This document shows positions 1-7,685 of a stretch of DNA of 11,669 bases, one piece after another (within the stretch, counting starts at the first letter, position 1; the number at the start of each line of letters is the position of its first letter). The position numbers were made by a program, and so were the translations under genes. A model generated the notes under the pieces. The model was not told where the DNA came from, did not search any database, and saw only the letters and a list, made by a program, of their open reading frames with translations. Source of the stretch: RUG760 sp045642205 (lineage in GTDB: Bacteria; Bacillota; Clostridia; Lachnospirales; Bianqueaceae); NCBI GenBank assembly GCA_045642205.1, contig JAZUIK010000041.1, positions 1-11,669 on the forward strand. Reading direction: 5' to 3'.

Positions 1-1899
1 CGTCATGATGATAATGGTGTTCTCGGAGTTCACGGTGCGGCCCTGAGAATCGGTCAGACGACCATCATCAAGAATCTGCAGCAGCATGTTGAAGACATCG
101 GGATGGGCCTTTTCGATCTCATCCATCAGGATGATGGAGAAGGGATGACGACGGACCTTCTCGGTAAGCTGGCCGCCTTCATCAAAGCCCACATATCCTG
201 GAGGCGCTCCGATGAGCTTGGAGACAGTGTGCTTCTCCATGAACTCGGACATATCGATACGGATCAGAGAATCCTCGGAACCGAACATCTCTACAGTCAG
301 GGTCTTAGCGAGCTCTGTCTTACCGACACCGGTGGGACCGGCGAAGATAAAGGAAGCAGGCTTGCGCTCCTTGCGGAAACCGCTTCGGTTGCGGCGGATC
401 GCACGGGAAACAGCAGAAACTGCCTTGTTCTGTCCGACGACACGCTCGTGGAGTCTCTCTTCCAGAGTCAGGAGCTTTTCGGATTCCTGACGGGTCAGAC
501 GCTTTACGGGGATCTTGGTCCAGCTTTCGATTACCTGAGCCAGATCGTCATAGGTCAGAGGAATGTTGTTGGCAGAAGCACGGAGCTCGTCGATCTCTTT
601 CTGTAGCTTGATCTCCTCCTGACGGTACTGAGCAGCTTTCTCGAAGTCTTCCGTCTCTGCAGCATCTGCCTTCTTCTGCAAAGTGACCTCCAGGGTCTTT
701 TCCAGATCCTGCAGATCGATCAGGGCAGTGTTATTCAGATTGACTCTGGAACCGGCCTCATCGATCAGGTCGATGGCCTTATCGGGAAGATACCGCTGAT
801 TGATATAACGCTGAGAGAGATGGACCGCATCTTCGATGTTCTCATCGGAGATCTTGACATTATGATAGGTCTCGTAGTGCTCGCGGATACCTTTGAGGAT
901 CTCGATGGCTTCAGCAGCAGAGGGTTCATCCACGATGATGGGCTGGAAGCGGCGCTCCAGTGCGGGATCATGCTCGATGTACTTTCTGTACTCATCCAAC
1001 GTGGTGGTACCGATCAGCTGGATGGATCCGTTGGCCAGAGCGGGCTTTAAGATGTTGGCAGCATTCATGGAATTCTGTGCATCACCGGCACCCACTAAGT
1101 TGTGGATCTCATCGATGACCAAAATGACATTCTTAGCAGCGGTTACCTCGGAGATGATGGCCTTCATACGGGCCTCGAACTGTCCGCGGAACTGAGTTCC
1201 GGCTACCAGTCCGGTCATATCCAGAAGATAGACTTCCTTGCCGCGGAGCTTAATAGGAACCTGCTCGCGAGCGATCATCAGAGCGAAGCCTTCTGCAATG
1301 GCGGTCTTACCCACACCGGGCTCACCCAAGAGAACAGGATTGTTCTTGGTACGACGATTCAGGATCTGCATCAGACGATCGATCTCCATAGAACGTCCTA
1401 CCACATTGTCGATCTCACCCTGACGGGCCTTTTCGGTCAGGTTGGTACCAAACTTGGAAAGGGTCTTTAACTTATCGTTTCTGGGGCGCTTTAAGGTGCC
1501 GTTGGCGTTGGTCTGTCCGGAGGGCTGATCATTGGAGGGAGAGTCGGGAGACATATCCATGATGATGGGTTCACCTGCATCATCCATGCCGCCCATAAAT
1601 CCTTCTTCCTCATCCCCATCCTCACCGGGACGGGTGGAGCCTTTCATCATGTTGAGAAGCTCCGGAGGGATCATATTCTTGAGTTCATCCAGATCACCAT
1701 TCTGGAACAGGTCGCTCATCTGCTCACCGATGTTTTCCATATCCTGGGGAGAGATCCCGCCGGGATTCATCAGGTTCTGCAGAGGAAGCCCTGATTTTCT
1801 AGCGCAGGGAAGGCACATGGCCACCTGCTTAGCCTGTCCGTTTTCGATCTTATTGACGAAAAGAACGGCTGTGTTCTTATTGCATAACTGACAGAGCAT
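1..1899 (-). CDS. clpE: ClpE-like ATP-dependent Clp protease ATP-binding subunit (partial, C-terminus off the left edge)
   Basis: AAA+ unfoldase expected to feed substrates to ClpP or refold stress-damaged proteins in the cytosol. The first 633 codons are present; the last roughly 100 residues (end of AAA2 and the C-terminal domain) are missing. Visible order: a zinc finger with Cys3, Cys6, Cys29 and Cys32 (C-X2-C-X22-C-X2-C, the ClpE pattern); a Met/Pro/acid-rich linker to about residue 150; AAA1 with Walker A GEPGVGKT at 192-199 and Walker B ending in Asp263-Glu264; a middle region with a UVR-like segment starting near 418 (DFEKAAQYR); AAA2 with Walker A GPTGVGKT at 521-528 and Walker B Asp593-Glu594. 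There is no N-terminal Clp_N repeat pair, which argues for ClpE over ClpC or ClpB. The start is fixed by AAGGAGAA ending four bases before ATG (complement of 1903-1910). No CtsR heptad repeat or CIRCE element was seen upstream. Confidence 0.9.
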   Translation of the reverse strand, partial: MLCQLCNKNTAVLFVNKIENGQAKQVAMCLPCARKSGLPLQNLMNPGGISPQDMENIGEQMSDLFQNGDLDELKNMIPPELLNMMKGSTRPGEDGDEEEGFMGGMDDAGEPIIMDMSPDSPSNDQPSGQTNANGTLKRPRNDKLKTLSKFGTNLTEKARQGEIDNVVGRSMEIDRLMQILNRRTKNNPVLLGEPGVGKTAIAEGFALMIAREQVPIKLRGKEVYLLDMTGLVAGTQFRGQFEARMKAIISEVTAAKNVILVIDEIHNLVGAGDAQNSMNAANILKPALANGSIQLIGTTTLDEYRKYIEHDPALERRFQPIIVDEPSAAEAIEILKGIREHYETYHNVKISDENIEDAVHLSQRYINQRYLPDKAIDLIDEAGSRVNLNNTALIDLQDLEKTLEVTLQKKADAAETEDFEKAAQYRQEEIKLQKEIDELRASANNIPLTYDDLAQVIESWTKIPVKRLTRQESEKLLTLEERLHERVVGQNKAVSAVSRAIRRNRSGFRKERKPASFIFAGPTGVGKTELAKTLTVEMFGSEDSLIRIDMSEFMEKHTVSKLIGAPPGYVGFDEGGQLTEKVRRHPFSIILMDEIEKAHPDVFNMLLQILDDGRLTDSQGRTVNSENTIIIMT

Positions 1900-1919
1900 A
1901 TATTCTCCTTATACGAAAT

Positions 1920-1933
1920 GACAGATATCTGTC
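1920..1933. promoter_or_regulatory. Perfect 14-bp palindrome in the clpE leader
   Basis: GACAGATATCTGTC is identical to its reverse complement. It lies about 20 bases upstream of the clpE start codon, downstream of the best minus-strand promoter, so it would be within the 5' UTR. It could be a repressor operator acting as a roadblock. It does not resemble the CtsR or HrcA consensus. The function is inference. Confidence 0.4.
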
Positions 1934-1985
1934 TATAATGACATTCTTTCGGAAAAGAACGCAGTGTTTTTTTGTGATTCCTACA

Positions 1986-2015
1986 ATTATATGGCGTAAT
2001 TCTTTTATTTTTCAA
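1986..2015 (-). promoter_or_regulatory. Sigma-A type promoter for clpE
   Basis: On the minus strand TTGAAA (2010-2015) and TATAAT (1986-1991) are separated by 18 bases. The -10 is a perfect match and the -35 has one or two mismatches. Predicted initiation near 1979 gives a leader of about 80 nt before the clpE start, which contains the palindrome at 1920-1933. Confidence 0.6.
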
Positions 2016-2022
2016 GGGCTTT

Positions 2023-2031
2023 TGGTATAAT
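2023..2031 (+). promoter_or_regulatory. Extended -10 promoter for the ParB-like/BMP gene
   Basis: TGGTATAAT is a TGn-extended, perfect -10 hexamer. The -35 position (about 2003-2008) is AT-rich but poor, as is usual for extended -10 promoters. Initiation near 2038 leaves a leader of about 60 nt. It lies almost back to back with the clpE promoter, whose -35 is only 10 bases upstream. Confidence 0.55.
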
Positions 2032-2098
2032 GCACGTGATTTTACAGAAAGTTTAGATTTGTTAAATCCCTTATTATCGTGTGAAGGAGGATAGGACC

Positions 2099-4069
2099 AT
2101 GAGTATGAAAGACTATAAGATCGCCCAGTATGCCGGTGAAGAGCAGTACAAAAAAGATCTGGCGGATGGTGTGTATCCTTATCTTCAGGTGCTGGAGGAA
2201 CTGACCCAGAATATGGAGATCGTATCGGAGATCCCCTTAGGTGTGGTGGATATTCCTCTGGAGCAGGTGGTAGGAACCAACGGACATGGTCGTTCCACCT
2301 CATTTGCAAAGAATTTTATGCCCCTCTTAAATGAGGATACGGAGTTTGCCCATAAGTGGGGAAACCTCTGTGATATCCATAAGGAAGAGGGCCTGCGTGA
2401 TCCCATCAAGTGCTATGAATTCCGTAATCGTTTCTATGTCATCGAGGGCAACAAGCGTATTTCTGTCCTGAAGTTCTACGGGGCCGTAGAGTTCCAGGCG
2501 GATGTTACCCGTATGATCGCCAGAGCCGATGGGTCCACTGCTTCCAATATCTATCAGGAGTTTTTGAAGTTCTATAAGATCACCAGAGTCAACTATATCA
2601 ACTTCACCAAGGAAGGTTCCTATCAGCTCCTTCTGGAGTATGTATCCAGAGTGACCAAAGAAGAGTGGGACTCTGATTTCCAGAGACTCTTTAAATCCAA
2701 CTACTATCGATTCAAGAATGCCTATCTGGAGATCGGCGGCAAGGGCATGGAGTCTACTGTAGCGGATGCCTTCCTGGAATATCTGAAGATCTATCCCTTC
2801 GATGCCATGACGTCTCTGACGGGAAAAGATCTGACAGAGTCTTTGAAGAAGATGTGGGCCAGCTTCCCGCTCCTTCAGGAAGAGACCCCTGTCATGCTCC
2901 ATATGCAGCCTGAGGATGAAAAGAAGAAGGGCTTAGTGGGACGTATCGCCGATGTACTCACCGGTGCTCCGAAGAAACTGGATGTGGCACTGGTCTACGG
3001 AAAGACGCCGGAAAACTCCAGCTGGACCTACGGCCATGAGCTGGGTAAACTCTATATCGAAGAGAATATGAAGGATACCATTTCCATCACCACGGTGGAG
3101 GATTCCATGAATCAGGAAAGATCTGTGGATGAGATACTGGATGATCTGGTAGCAGCGGGAAAGGATGTCATCTTTACCGCAACGCCTGTTCTGATCTCCG
3201 CCACCCAAAGAGCAGCGGTAGCTCATCCTAAGGTCAAGTTCCTGAATTGCTCTGTCAACATGGCAGCAGGCCATATCCGTACCTATTACGGACGTATGTA
3301 TGAAGCGAAGTTCCTGGCAGGTCTGGTTGCCGGTGCTATGACGGAGAGTGATCGTATCGCTTATGTAGCTGACTATCCCATCTCCGGTATGACGGCCAGC
3401 ATCAATGCCTTTTCCAGAGGTGTACAGCTGGTCAATCCAAGAGCCAAGGTCTATCTGGTCTGGTCAGCACTAAGGGATTCGGATGTGCCCGGTGATCTGG
3501 AAAGGATCGGAGCTGACGTTGTCTCTCATCAGGATTTCATTATTCCCAGAAGTCATATCCGTCAGTACGGAGTGTACAAACTGGGAGAAAATGGGGAGAT
3601 GAAGGAACTGGCAATGCCGTTTTGGAACTGGGGACTGTTCTATGAACGTATCCTTCGCAGTATCCTCTCCGGCTCCTGGTCGGAGGAGGATGACGAGGAA
3701 GAGAACCATGCCATCAACTATTGGTGGGGACTGTCTTCCGGCGTAGTCGATATCATCCTTCCGGATTCGCTGCCGGAGGGAGTCAAGCAGATGGTCACCT
3801 TCTACAAGAAAGGTATCATGCGCCGCAGCTACTCTCCTTTTGATGGACAACTGATGGATCAGGAGGGTAACTGCCGATCCGAAAAGGATGGTTACGTCCA
3901 TACAGCCAACATCGTTACCATGGACTGGCTGCTGGATAATATCGTGGGATCGATCCCTCATTATGATGAATTCAAGCCCGACGCACAGGATCTTCTGAGA
4001 AATGTCAAGATCCTGGGTGAGGACAGTGAAGGCGTGGTCGCCGTGGGTACTCCCAGAAAGACCGATTGA
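2099..4069 (+). CDS. Cytosolic protein with a ParB/Srx-like N-terminal segment and a BMP/PnrA-like C-terminal domain
   Basis: 656 residues. ATG at 2099 is chosen because AAGGAGG (2084-2090) sits 8 bases upstream; an in-frame GTG at 2081 would overlap that site. Residues about 45-140 resemble the ParB/sulfiredoxin-like fold: DPIKCYEF, then YVIEGNKRISVLK at 113-125, comparable to the G-x-x-R motif of that superfamily. Residues about 293-560 match the BMP (basic membrane protein, PnrA-like) solute-binding family: LDVALVYG, GKDVIFTATPV, a YEAKFLAGLVAGAM stretch at 401-414, and INAFSRGVQLVNPRAKVYLV at 435-454. Typical BMP proteins are secreted lipoproteins binding purine nucleosides for an ABC importer. 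This one begins MSMKDYKIAQY, with no signal peptide, lipobox or membrane segment, so a cytosolic sensor or regulatory role is more likely (inference). The BMP call is firm; the ParB-like call is moderate. The first gene of a two-gene operon; no ABC transporter genes are adjacent. Confidence 0.82.
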   Translation: MSMKDYKIAQYAGEEQYKKDLADGVYPYLQVLEELTQNMEIVSEIPLGVVDIPLEQVVGTNGHGRSTSFAKNFMPLLNEDTEFAHKWGNLCDIHKEEGLRDPIKCYEFRNRFYVIEGNKRISVLKFYGAVEFQADVTRMIARADGSTASNIYQEFLKFYKITRVNYINFTKEGSYQLLLEYVSRVTKEEWDSDFQRLFKSNYYRFKNAYLEIGGKGMESTVADAFLEYLKIYPFDAMTSLTGKDLTESLKKMWASFPLLQEETPVMLHMQPEDEKKKGLVGRIADVLTGAPKKLDVALVYGKTPENSSWTYGHELGKLYIEENMKDTISITTVEDSMNQERSVDEILDDLVAAGKDVIFTATPVLISATQRAAVAHPKVKFLNCSVNMAAGHIRTYYGRMYEAKFLAGLVAGAMTESDRIAYVADYPISGMTASINAFSRGVQLVNPRAKVYLVWSALRDSDVPGDLERIGADVVSHQDFIIPRSHIRQYGVYKLGENGEMKELAMPFWNWGLFYERILRSILSGSWSEEDDEEENHAINYWWGLSSGVVDIILPDSLPEGVKQMVTFYKKGIMRRSYSPFDGQLMDQEGNCRSEKDGYVHTANIVTMDWLLDNIVGSIPHYDEFKPDAQDLLRNVKILGEDSEGVVAVGTPRKTD

Positions 4070-4095
4070 TCTATAAGAAAAGGTGGATACAAACA

Positions 4096-5262
4096 ATGAG
4101 AGCAGCAAAGAATTATCATCCCTGTGGCAAACCCACAAAGAGATCCTATGCTGCTCTTGTTTTATGTCTTCTTTTCAGTCTGTCCCTGCTCGGTGGATGT
4201 TCCAAGGCAGTGTTGGAAACAAAACTGACGATGGATCCTAAAAAGGATTCTATGGATGAGCAGTCTCAGGAAAGACAGAGCATGGAAGAAAAGCTGATGG
4301 TGACAGTAGAGGCAGAGGAGGAGATCATCGAAGAGGAACCTCAGGCGGAATCCTTTATCCTTTCCTTTGCAGGAGATTGTACTTTAGCGGACCTGAATAT
4401 CTATGGGCATGTCTATCCCTATTTCACCAATACGGTGGGAGAGGACTATGGATGGCCCTTTCGAAATGTCCGTGAGATCTTTGAAAAGGATGAGATGACC
4501 TTCGTCAACCTGGAGGGAGTACTGGGTCTAGGGGGCTATCGCTGGCCCAATCAGTTTTCCTTCCACAACGACAAAGCCTACGGTCAGTGCCTGATCGATG
4601 GTTCCATCGAGGTGGTGACTTTGGCAAATAATCATATCTATGATTACACGGAAGTGGGCTACTATGAAACGAAGGAAAATCTGGACGAGTGGGGCATTGC
4701 CTACGTCGGTTACGATGAGACCTTGATCTATACGACGCCCAACGGACTGACCATCGGTTTTTATGGTGCTTCCTGGCCTAAGGCAGACAGGCTGGAGATA
4801 GCGATGGAGGAACTGAAGAGCCAGGAAGTGGATCTGATCATCTGTGCCTTCCACTACGGCGGAGAAGGTTACTACTATCCGGACAATTATCAGGTCAACA
4901 TTTCCCGTCAGGCGGTGGATCTGGGAGCATCCATTGTCTATGGATCCCATCCCCATGTGCTGCAGCCCATCGAAGCCTATAACGATAGTATGATCTATTA
5001 CAGTATGGGTAATTTCTGCTTTGGAGGTAATCCCAATCCCGGTGACATGGATTCTGTCATCATCCAGCAGGAGATCATCAAAGAGGTGGATGGAACCGTT
5101 CATCTGGGAGAGACTACTTTGATCCCCTGCAGTGTTTCCTCTGAAGCAAAGACCAACAACTACCAGCCAACACCCTACGCACAGGGCAGTGAAGAGTATG
5201 ACAGAGTACTGAGAAAGCTGATGGGCGAATACGAAGAGTACTGGATGTCGTTCAGATATTGA
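4096..5262 (+). CDS. CapA-family lipoprotein (metallophosphatase-like, poly-gamma-glutamate type)
   Basis: 388 residues. The start at ATG 4096 follows AGGTGG about 10 bases upstream; a TTG at 4066 overlapping the previous stop is in frame but lacks such a site. The N-terminus is positively charged, then a hydrophobic core leads to lipobox LLGG-Cys35, so the mature protein should be lipid-anchored outside the membrane. An acidic linker (Glu-rich, about 50-82) follows. The CapA/PGA_cap fold (about 87-350) carries FAGDC with Asp94, NLEG (138-141), ANNHIYD (177-183), HYGGE (253-257), GSHPHVLQP (283-291) and SMGNF (303-307), all standard for the family and including its presumed metal ligands. CapA of Bacillus takes part in poly-gamma-glutamate handling, but no capB, capC or capD genes are nearby, so the substrate here is unknown. 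It lies 26 bases after the ParB-like/BMP gene on the same strand, probably co-transcribed. Confidence 0.92.
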   Translation: MRAAKNYHPCGKPTKRSYAALVLCLLFSLSLLGGCSKAVLETKLTMDPKKDSMDEQSQERQSMEEKLMVTVEAEEEIIEEEPQAESFILSFAGDCTLADLNIYGHVYPYFTNTVGEDYGWPFRNVREIFEKDEMTFVNLEGVLGLGGYRWPNQFSFHNDKAYGQCLIDGSIEVVTLANNHIYDYTEVGYYETKENLDEWGIAYVGYDETLIYTTPNGLTIGFYGASWPKADRLEIAMEELKSQEVDLIICAFHYGGEGYYYPDNYQVNISRQAVDLGASIVYGSHPHVLQPIEAYNDSMIYYSMGNFCFGGNPNPGDMDSVIIQQEIIKEVDGTVHLGETTLIPCSVSSEAKTNNYQPTPYAQGSEEYDRVLRKLMGEYEEYWMSFRY

Positions 5263-5283
5263 TATTTGGTTAGTTCCATATAC

Positions 5284-5356
5284 AAAAGATCCCCCGGACT
5301 TCTTAGGTGAAAACGTCAGGTGACGTTACCACACTTTAGAAGCGGGGGATCTTTTT
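5284..5356. terminator. Long bidirectional terminator with a nested hairpin between convergent operons
   Basis: AAAAGATCCCCCG (5284-5296) pairs perfectly over 13 bp with CGGGGGATCTTTT (5343-5355), followed by T's for the plus strand and a TTTTGTA run for the minus strand. The 46-base loop contains a second hairpin, AACGTCA-GG-TGACGTT (5312-5327). It serves the CapA-family gene on one side and dinB on the other. Confidence 0.85.
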
Positions 5357-5393
5357 GCTTACATTCAAGAGATAGAGCCTTCCATAGGGAGGT

Positions 5394-6596
5394 TCATCTT
5401 AGCTTGTTGCCTTCTTTCAGGATGATCTCGCTTTCGATCTCGGCTCCGGTACGGATGGCATCCTTGCCGAAACGATCGTATAGACCTAGAAGGGTCTTAT
5501 CCAGTTTCTGCTTTTTCTCGGAAAGATCATTTTCGATGAGGGAGATCTGGTGAGTGGATCCATCGGAGAAGGAAGAAGTGCTGATACCCAGTAAGCGTAC
5601 TGGCTTGGTCAGGGGCGCTTTCTTCAAAAGGGAAGAGGCGATACGGTACAGGTCACTGCTGGACTGTACAGGTTCTTCCACGGAAAAGGAACGGGTATGG
5701 AGCTTTAAGTCATTGTATTTGATCTTCAAGGTAACGGTACCGGCAAAGAGTTCTCTTCTTTGCAGACCAATGGAGACATTTCTGGCAAGAAGATGCAAAG
5801 TAGAGAGCATTTCCGGAAGTTCTGTCATATCGCTCTGATAGGTGACTTCCTTGCCGTAAGATTTGGATTCTCCTTCTCCCAGCATGGAAACATGGTCGGA
5901 ACCGTAACCTCTCACTGCCTGATAGAGATGATGCCCAGATTCACCGATCAAAGAGACCAGCATGGATTCACTGACAGAAAGTACATCCCGGATCGTATCC
6001 AGTTTTTTGTCGTGGAGAAACTGAGCCGTCTTGCCTCCGATACCGGGAATGATCCGGATGGGGCGATCGATAAAATGCTGTACAAAGAAATCCGGATCGG
6101 GGATCATAAAGAAGCCGTTGGGCTTCTTTTCTTCGGAACCTAATTTAGCGGTCATCTTGTTATATCCGATACCGACAGAACAGGTGAGTCCTGTGGTCTC
6201 CTTGACTCGCCGTCTGATCTCCTGCCCGATGTGCTCAGGAGAGCCGAACAGACTTAAGGAACCGGTAATATCCAGATACCCTTCATCCAGAGCGATAAAC
6301 TCGATCTGGTCGGTATAACTTAAGAGGATCTCGTGGACCATGTCAGAGATCTCATGATACCGATGATAATGTCCGTGCATATAGATGCCCTCGGGGCAGA
6401 GCTTGTAGGCTTCCTTGATGCTCTGACCGGAGTGGACTCCGAATTTTCTGGCTTCATAGGAACAGGTGGAGACGACACCGCGCTCCGTAGGAAGCGCTCC
6501 GATGATCAGAGGCTTGCCGGCAAGCGTAGGGTCATCCAGGATCTCTACGGATGCATAAAATGCATCCATATCCATGTGCAGGATGGTTTTTCTCAT
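5394..6596 (-). CDS. dinB: DNA polymerase IV (Y-family, DinB type)
   Basis: 400 residues, normal length or slightly long. Error-prone translesion polymerase. The palm has HMDMDAFYASVE with metal ligands Asp9 and Asp104-Glu105 (in ALDEGYLDI). Tyr14 occupies the aromatic steric-gate position that is Phe13 in E. coli DinB. SYEARKFGV (46-54) and SVGIGYNKMTAKLGS (140-154) are family signatures. A helix-hairpin-helix thumb segment, IPGIGGKT, is at 183-190, and the little finger covers about 240-345. QISLI at 350-354 resembles a beta-clamp binding motif, followed by the usual C-terminal LYDRFGKDAIRTG stretch. The start codon is 11 bases after the DUF1177 stop, and its AAGGA ribosome site overlaps that stop codon, so the two genes are an operon and possibly translationally coupled. 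Convergent with the CapA-family gene. Confidence 0.96.
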   Translation of the reverse strand: MRKTILHMDMDAFYASVEILDDPTLAGKPLIIGALPTERGVVSTCSYEARKFGVHSGQSIKEAYKLCPEGIYMHGHYHRYHEISDMVHEILLSYTDQIEFIALDEGYLDITGSLSLFGSPEHIGQEIRRRVKETTGLTCSVGIGYNKMTAKLGSEEKKPNGFFMIPDPDFFVQHFIDRPIRIIPGIGGKTAQFLHDKKLDTIRDVLSVSESMLVSLIGESGHHLYQAVRGYGSDHVSMLGEGESKSYGKEVTYQSDMTELPEMLSTLHLLARNVSIGLQRRELFAGTVTLKIKYNDLKLHTRSFSVEEPVQSSSDLYRIASSLLKKAPLTKPVRLLGISTSSFSDGSTHQISLIENDLSEKKQKLDKTLLGLYDRFGKDAIRTGAEIESEIILKEGNKLR

Positions 6597-6607
6597 GGGA
6601 GATTTCC

Positions 6608-7567
6608 TTACATATCAGGGTCTGTGGGAGGCAGAGCACCGAAGGTCTGAAGATGCTTCATGCTGCCGTAGCGCTTCTGAAGAAGATCCCACTCGGCTTC
6701 GTCATAAAAGTGGCAGGCACCCCGGGTGAAATCGGTGGCAACCTGGAGCATAAAGCGGGCTGCATTTTCGATATCCGTCAGATGAGAAGCATTGGTAGCG
6801 CATCCGGGAACCGCGCTCTGGGCGGTGATGGCAACACCGACCACGGGGGCATTGGTGGCGGTAGCAGGCTGCAGGATACTGTTCAGATGGTTCACTCCAT
6901 TACCGTAAGGAGTGATGTCCTGGGTAGCAAGAGGGAAGACATAGGGAAGTTCACCGGTAGTGATCTGCATGATATCCAGAAGATCCGGTGCCACACTTAA
7001 GATATAGCCTTCCTTGACGGTGTTGGAGATGGCAAAGCCACGATGATTGATCACGCGGTTGCCCTTGGTGGTATCTACAGAAAGGATGGCATCCAGAGCG
7101 TCATCCACTTCTTCCTTGTTTGCCTGGGTCATGCTGATGGGAGAGCCCATGAAGGGAACAGGATCATGGGGAGCGGTAGGAGCATCGGGACAGACATGGG
7201 TGGCGATAAAGACGTCACCTTCCAGACGGTCACCCTTGACCTTCATATCCAGGAGTTTGGCAGCTAAAGAGAGGGCGCAGAGAGCACCGTCTCCATCAGA
7301 GACAAAGCCAACCATCTCGGGACGGGCACCGATACCGCCAAGACGACCTAAGAGGCCGATGGTAGGTGCTGAGCCGCCGACAGTCTTGCCGTTGGTTCCG
7401 GGAATACGGATATGGATAATGTCCGTGGAACCCTTGGTGCCGGTCAGTTCATAGGTTTCGATGTTGGCCTCGGGATCGATGCCAAGAAGATACTTCTTTA
7501 CATTCTCTCCGCTGGCTAAAGGGGTGTCTAAAAGGTCGTAGACCTCTAAAAGCTGTCTATATAACAT
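6608..7567 (-). CDS. DUF1177 family protein
   Basis: 319 residues, recognised as the DUF1177 family, whose function I do not know. ATG at 7567 is preceded by GAAAGG about 8 bases away; an upstream in-frame GTG at 7615 lies within the promoter and is disfavoured. Conserved-looking blocks: IPGTNGKTVGGSAPTIG (55-71), LGGIGARPE (76-84), VSDGDGALCAL (89-99), THVCPDAPTAPHDPVPFMGSP (123-143), SVDTTKGNRVINHRGFAIS (163-181) and VPGCATNASH (253-262). The clustered Asp/His residues (Asp91, Asp93, His124, Asp128, His134, Asp165, His175, His261) look like a metal-dependent hydrolase site, but that is inference. There is no signal peptide or membrane segment, so it is cytosolic. It is the promoter-proximal partner of dinB. 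Confidence 0.82.
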   Translation of the reverse strand: MLYRQLLEVYDLLDTPLASGENVKKYLLGIDPEANIETYELTGTKGSTDIIHIRIPGTNGKTVGGSAPTIGLLGRLGGIGARPEMVGFVSDGDGALCALSLAAKLLDMKVKGDRLEGDVFIATHVCPDAPTAPHDPVPFMGSPISMTQANKEEVDDALDAILSVDTTKGNRVINHRGFAISNTVKEGYILSVAPDLLDIMQITTGELPYVFPLATQDITPYGNGVNHLNSILQPATATNAPVVGVAITAQSAVPGCATNASHLTDIENAARFMLQVATDFTRGACHFYDEAEWDLLQKRYGSMKHLQTFGALPPTDPDM

Positions 7568-7605
7568 GGTAGTGCCTTTCTTTGTGGATGAAACATATAG
7601 GGTAA

Positions 7606-7634
7606 AAACTATCACAAAAACCGCGTTTTTTCAA
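7606..7634 (-). promoter_or_regulatory. Probable promoter of the DUF1177-dinB operon, with a palindrome in its spacer
   Basis: On the minus strand TTGAAA (7629-7634) and TAGTTT (7606-7611) are 17 bases apart. The spacer and -35 edge contain a near-palindrome at 7616-7631 (AAAAA-C-CGCG-T-TTTTT, one mismatched pair), a plausible operator. It does not match the Bacillus-type LexA box (GAAC-N4-GTTC). Confidence 0.45.
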
Positions 7635-7685
7635 CGAAGATTCCATGAATTCTCATCTTTTCCAACACTTTACATCTCTTTGAAG

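Noticed and set aside
103..1891. Plus-strand open frames of 60-170 codons over the clpE region
   Set aside because: They are shadows of the minus-strand clpE frame, which carries all ClpE motifs without interruption.
2081..2098. GTG at 2081 as an earlier start for the ParB-like/BMP gene
   Set aside because: It would place the strong AAGGAGG inside the coding sequence; ATG 2099 has ideal spacing from that site.
1770..2309. Open frame of 179 codons on the minus strand across the clpE/BMP promoter region
   Set aside because: It crosses both promoters and the clpE start, lacks a ribosome-binding site, and its product resembles no family.
2327..4138. Several minus-strand open frames of 110-220 codons inside the ParB-like/BMP gene
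   Set aside because: All are antisense to a well-supported coding region with good start and family match, and none has a ribosome-binding site or recognisable product.
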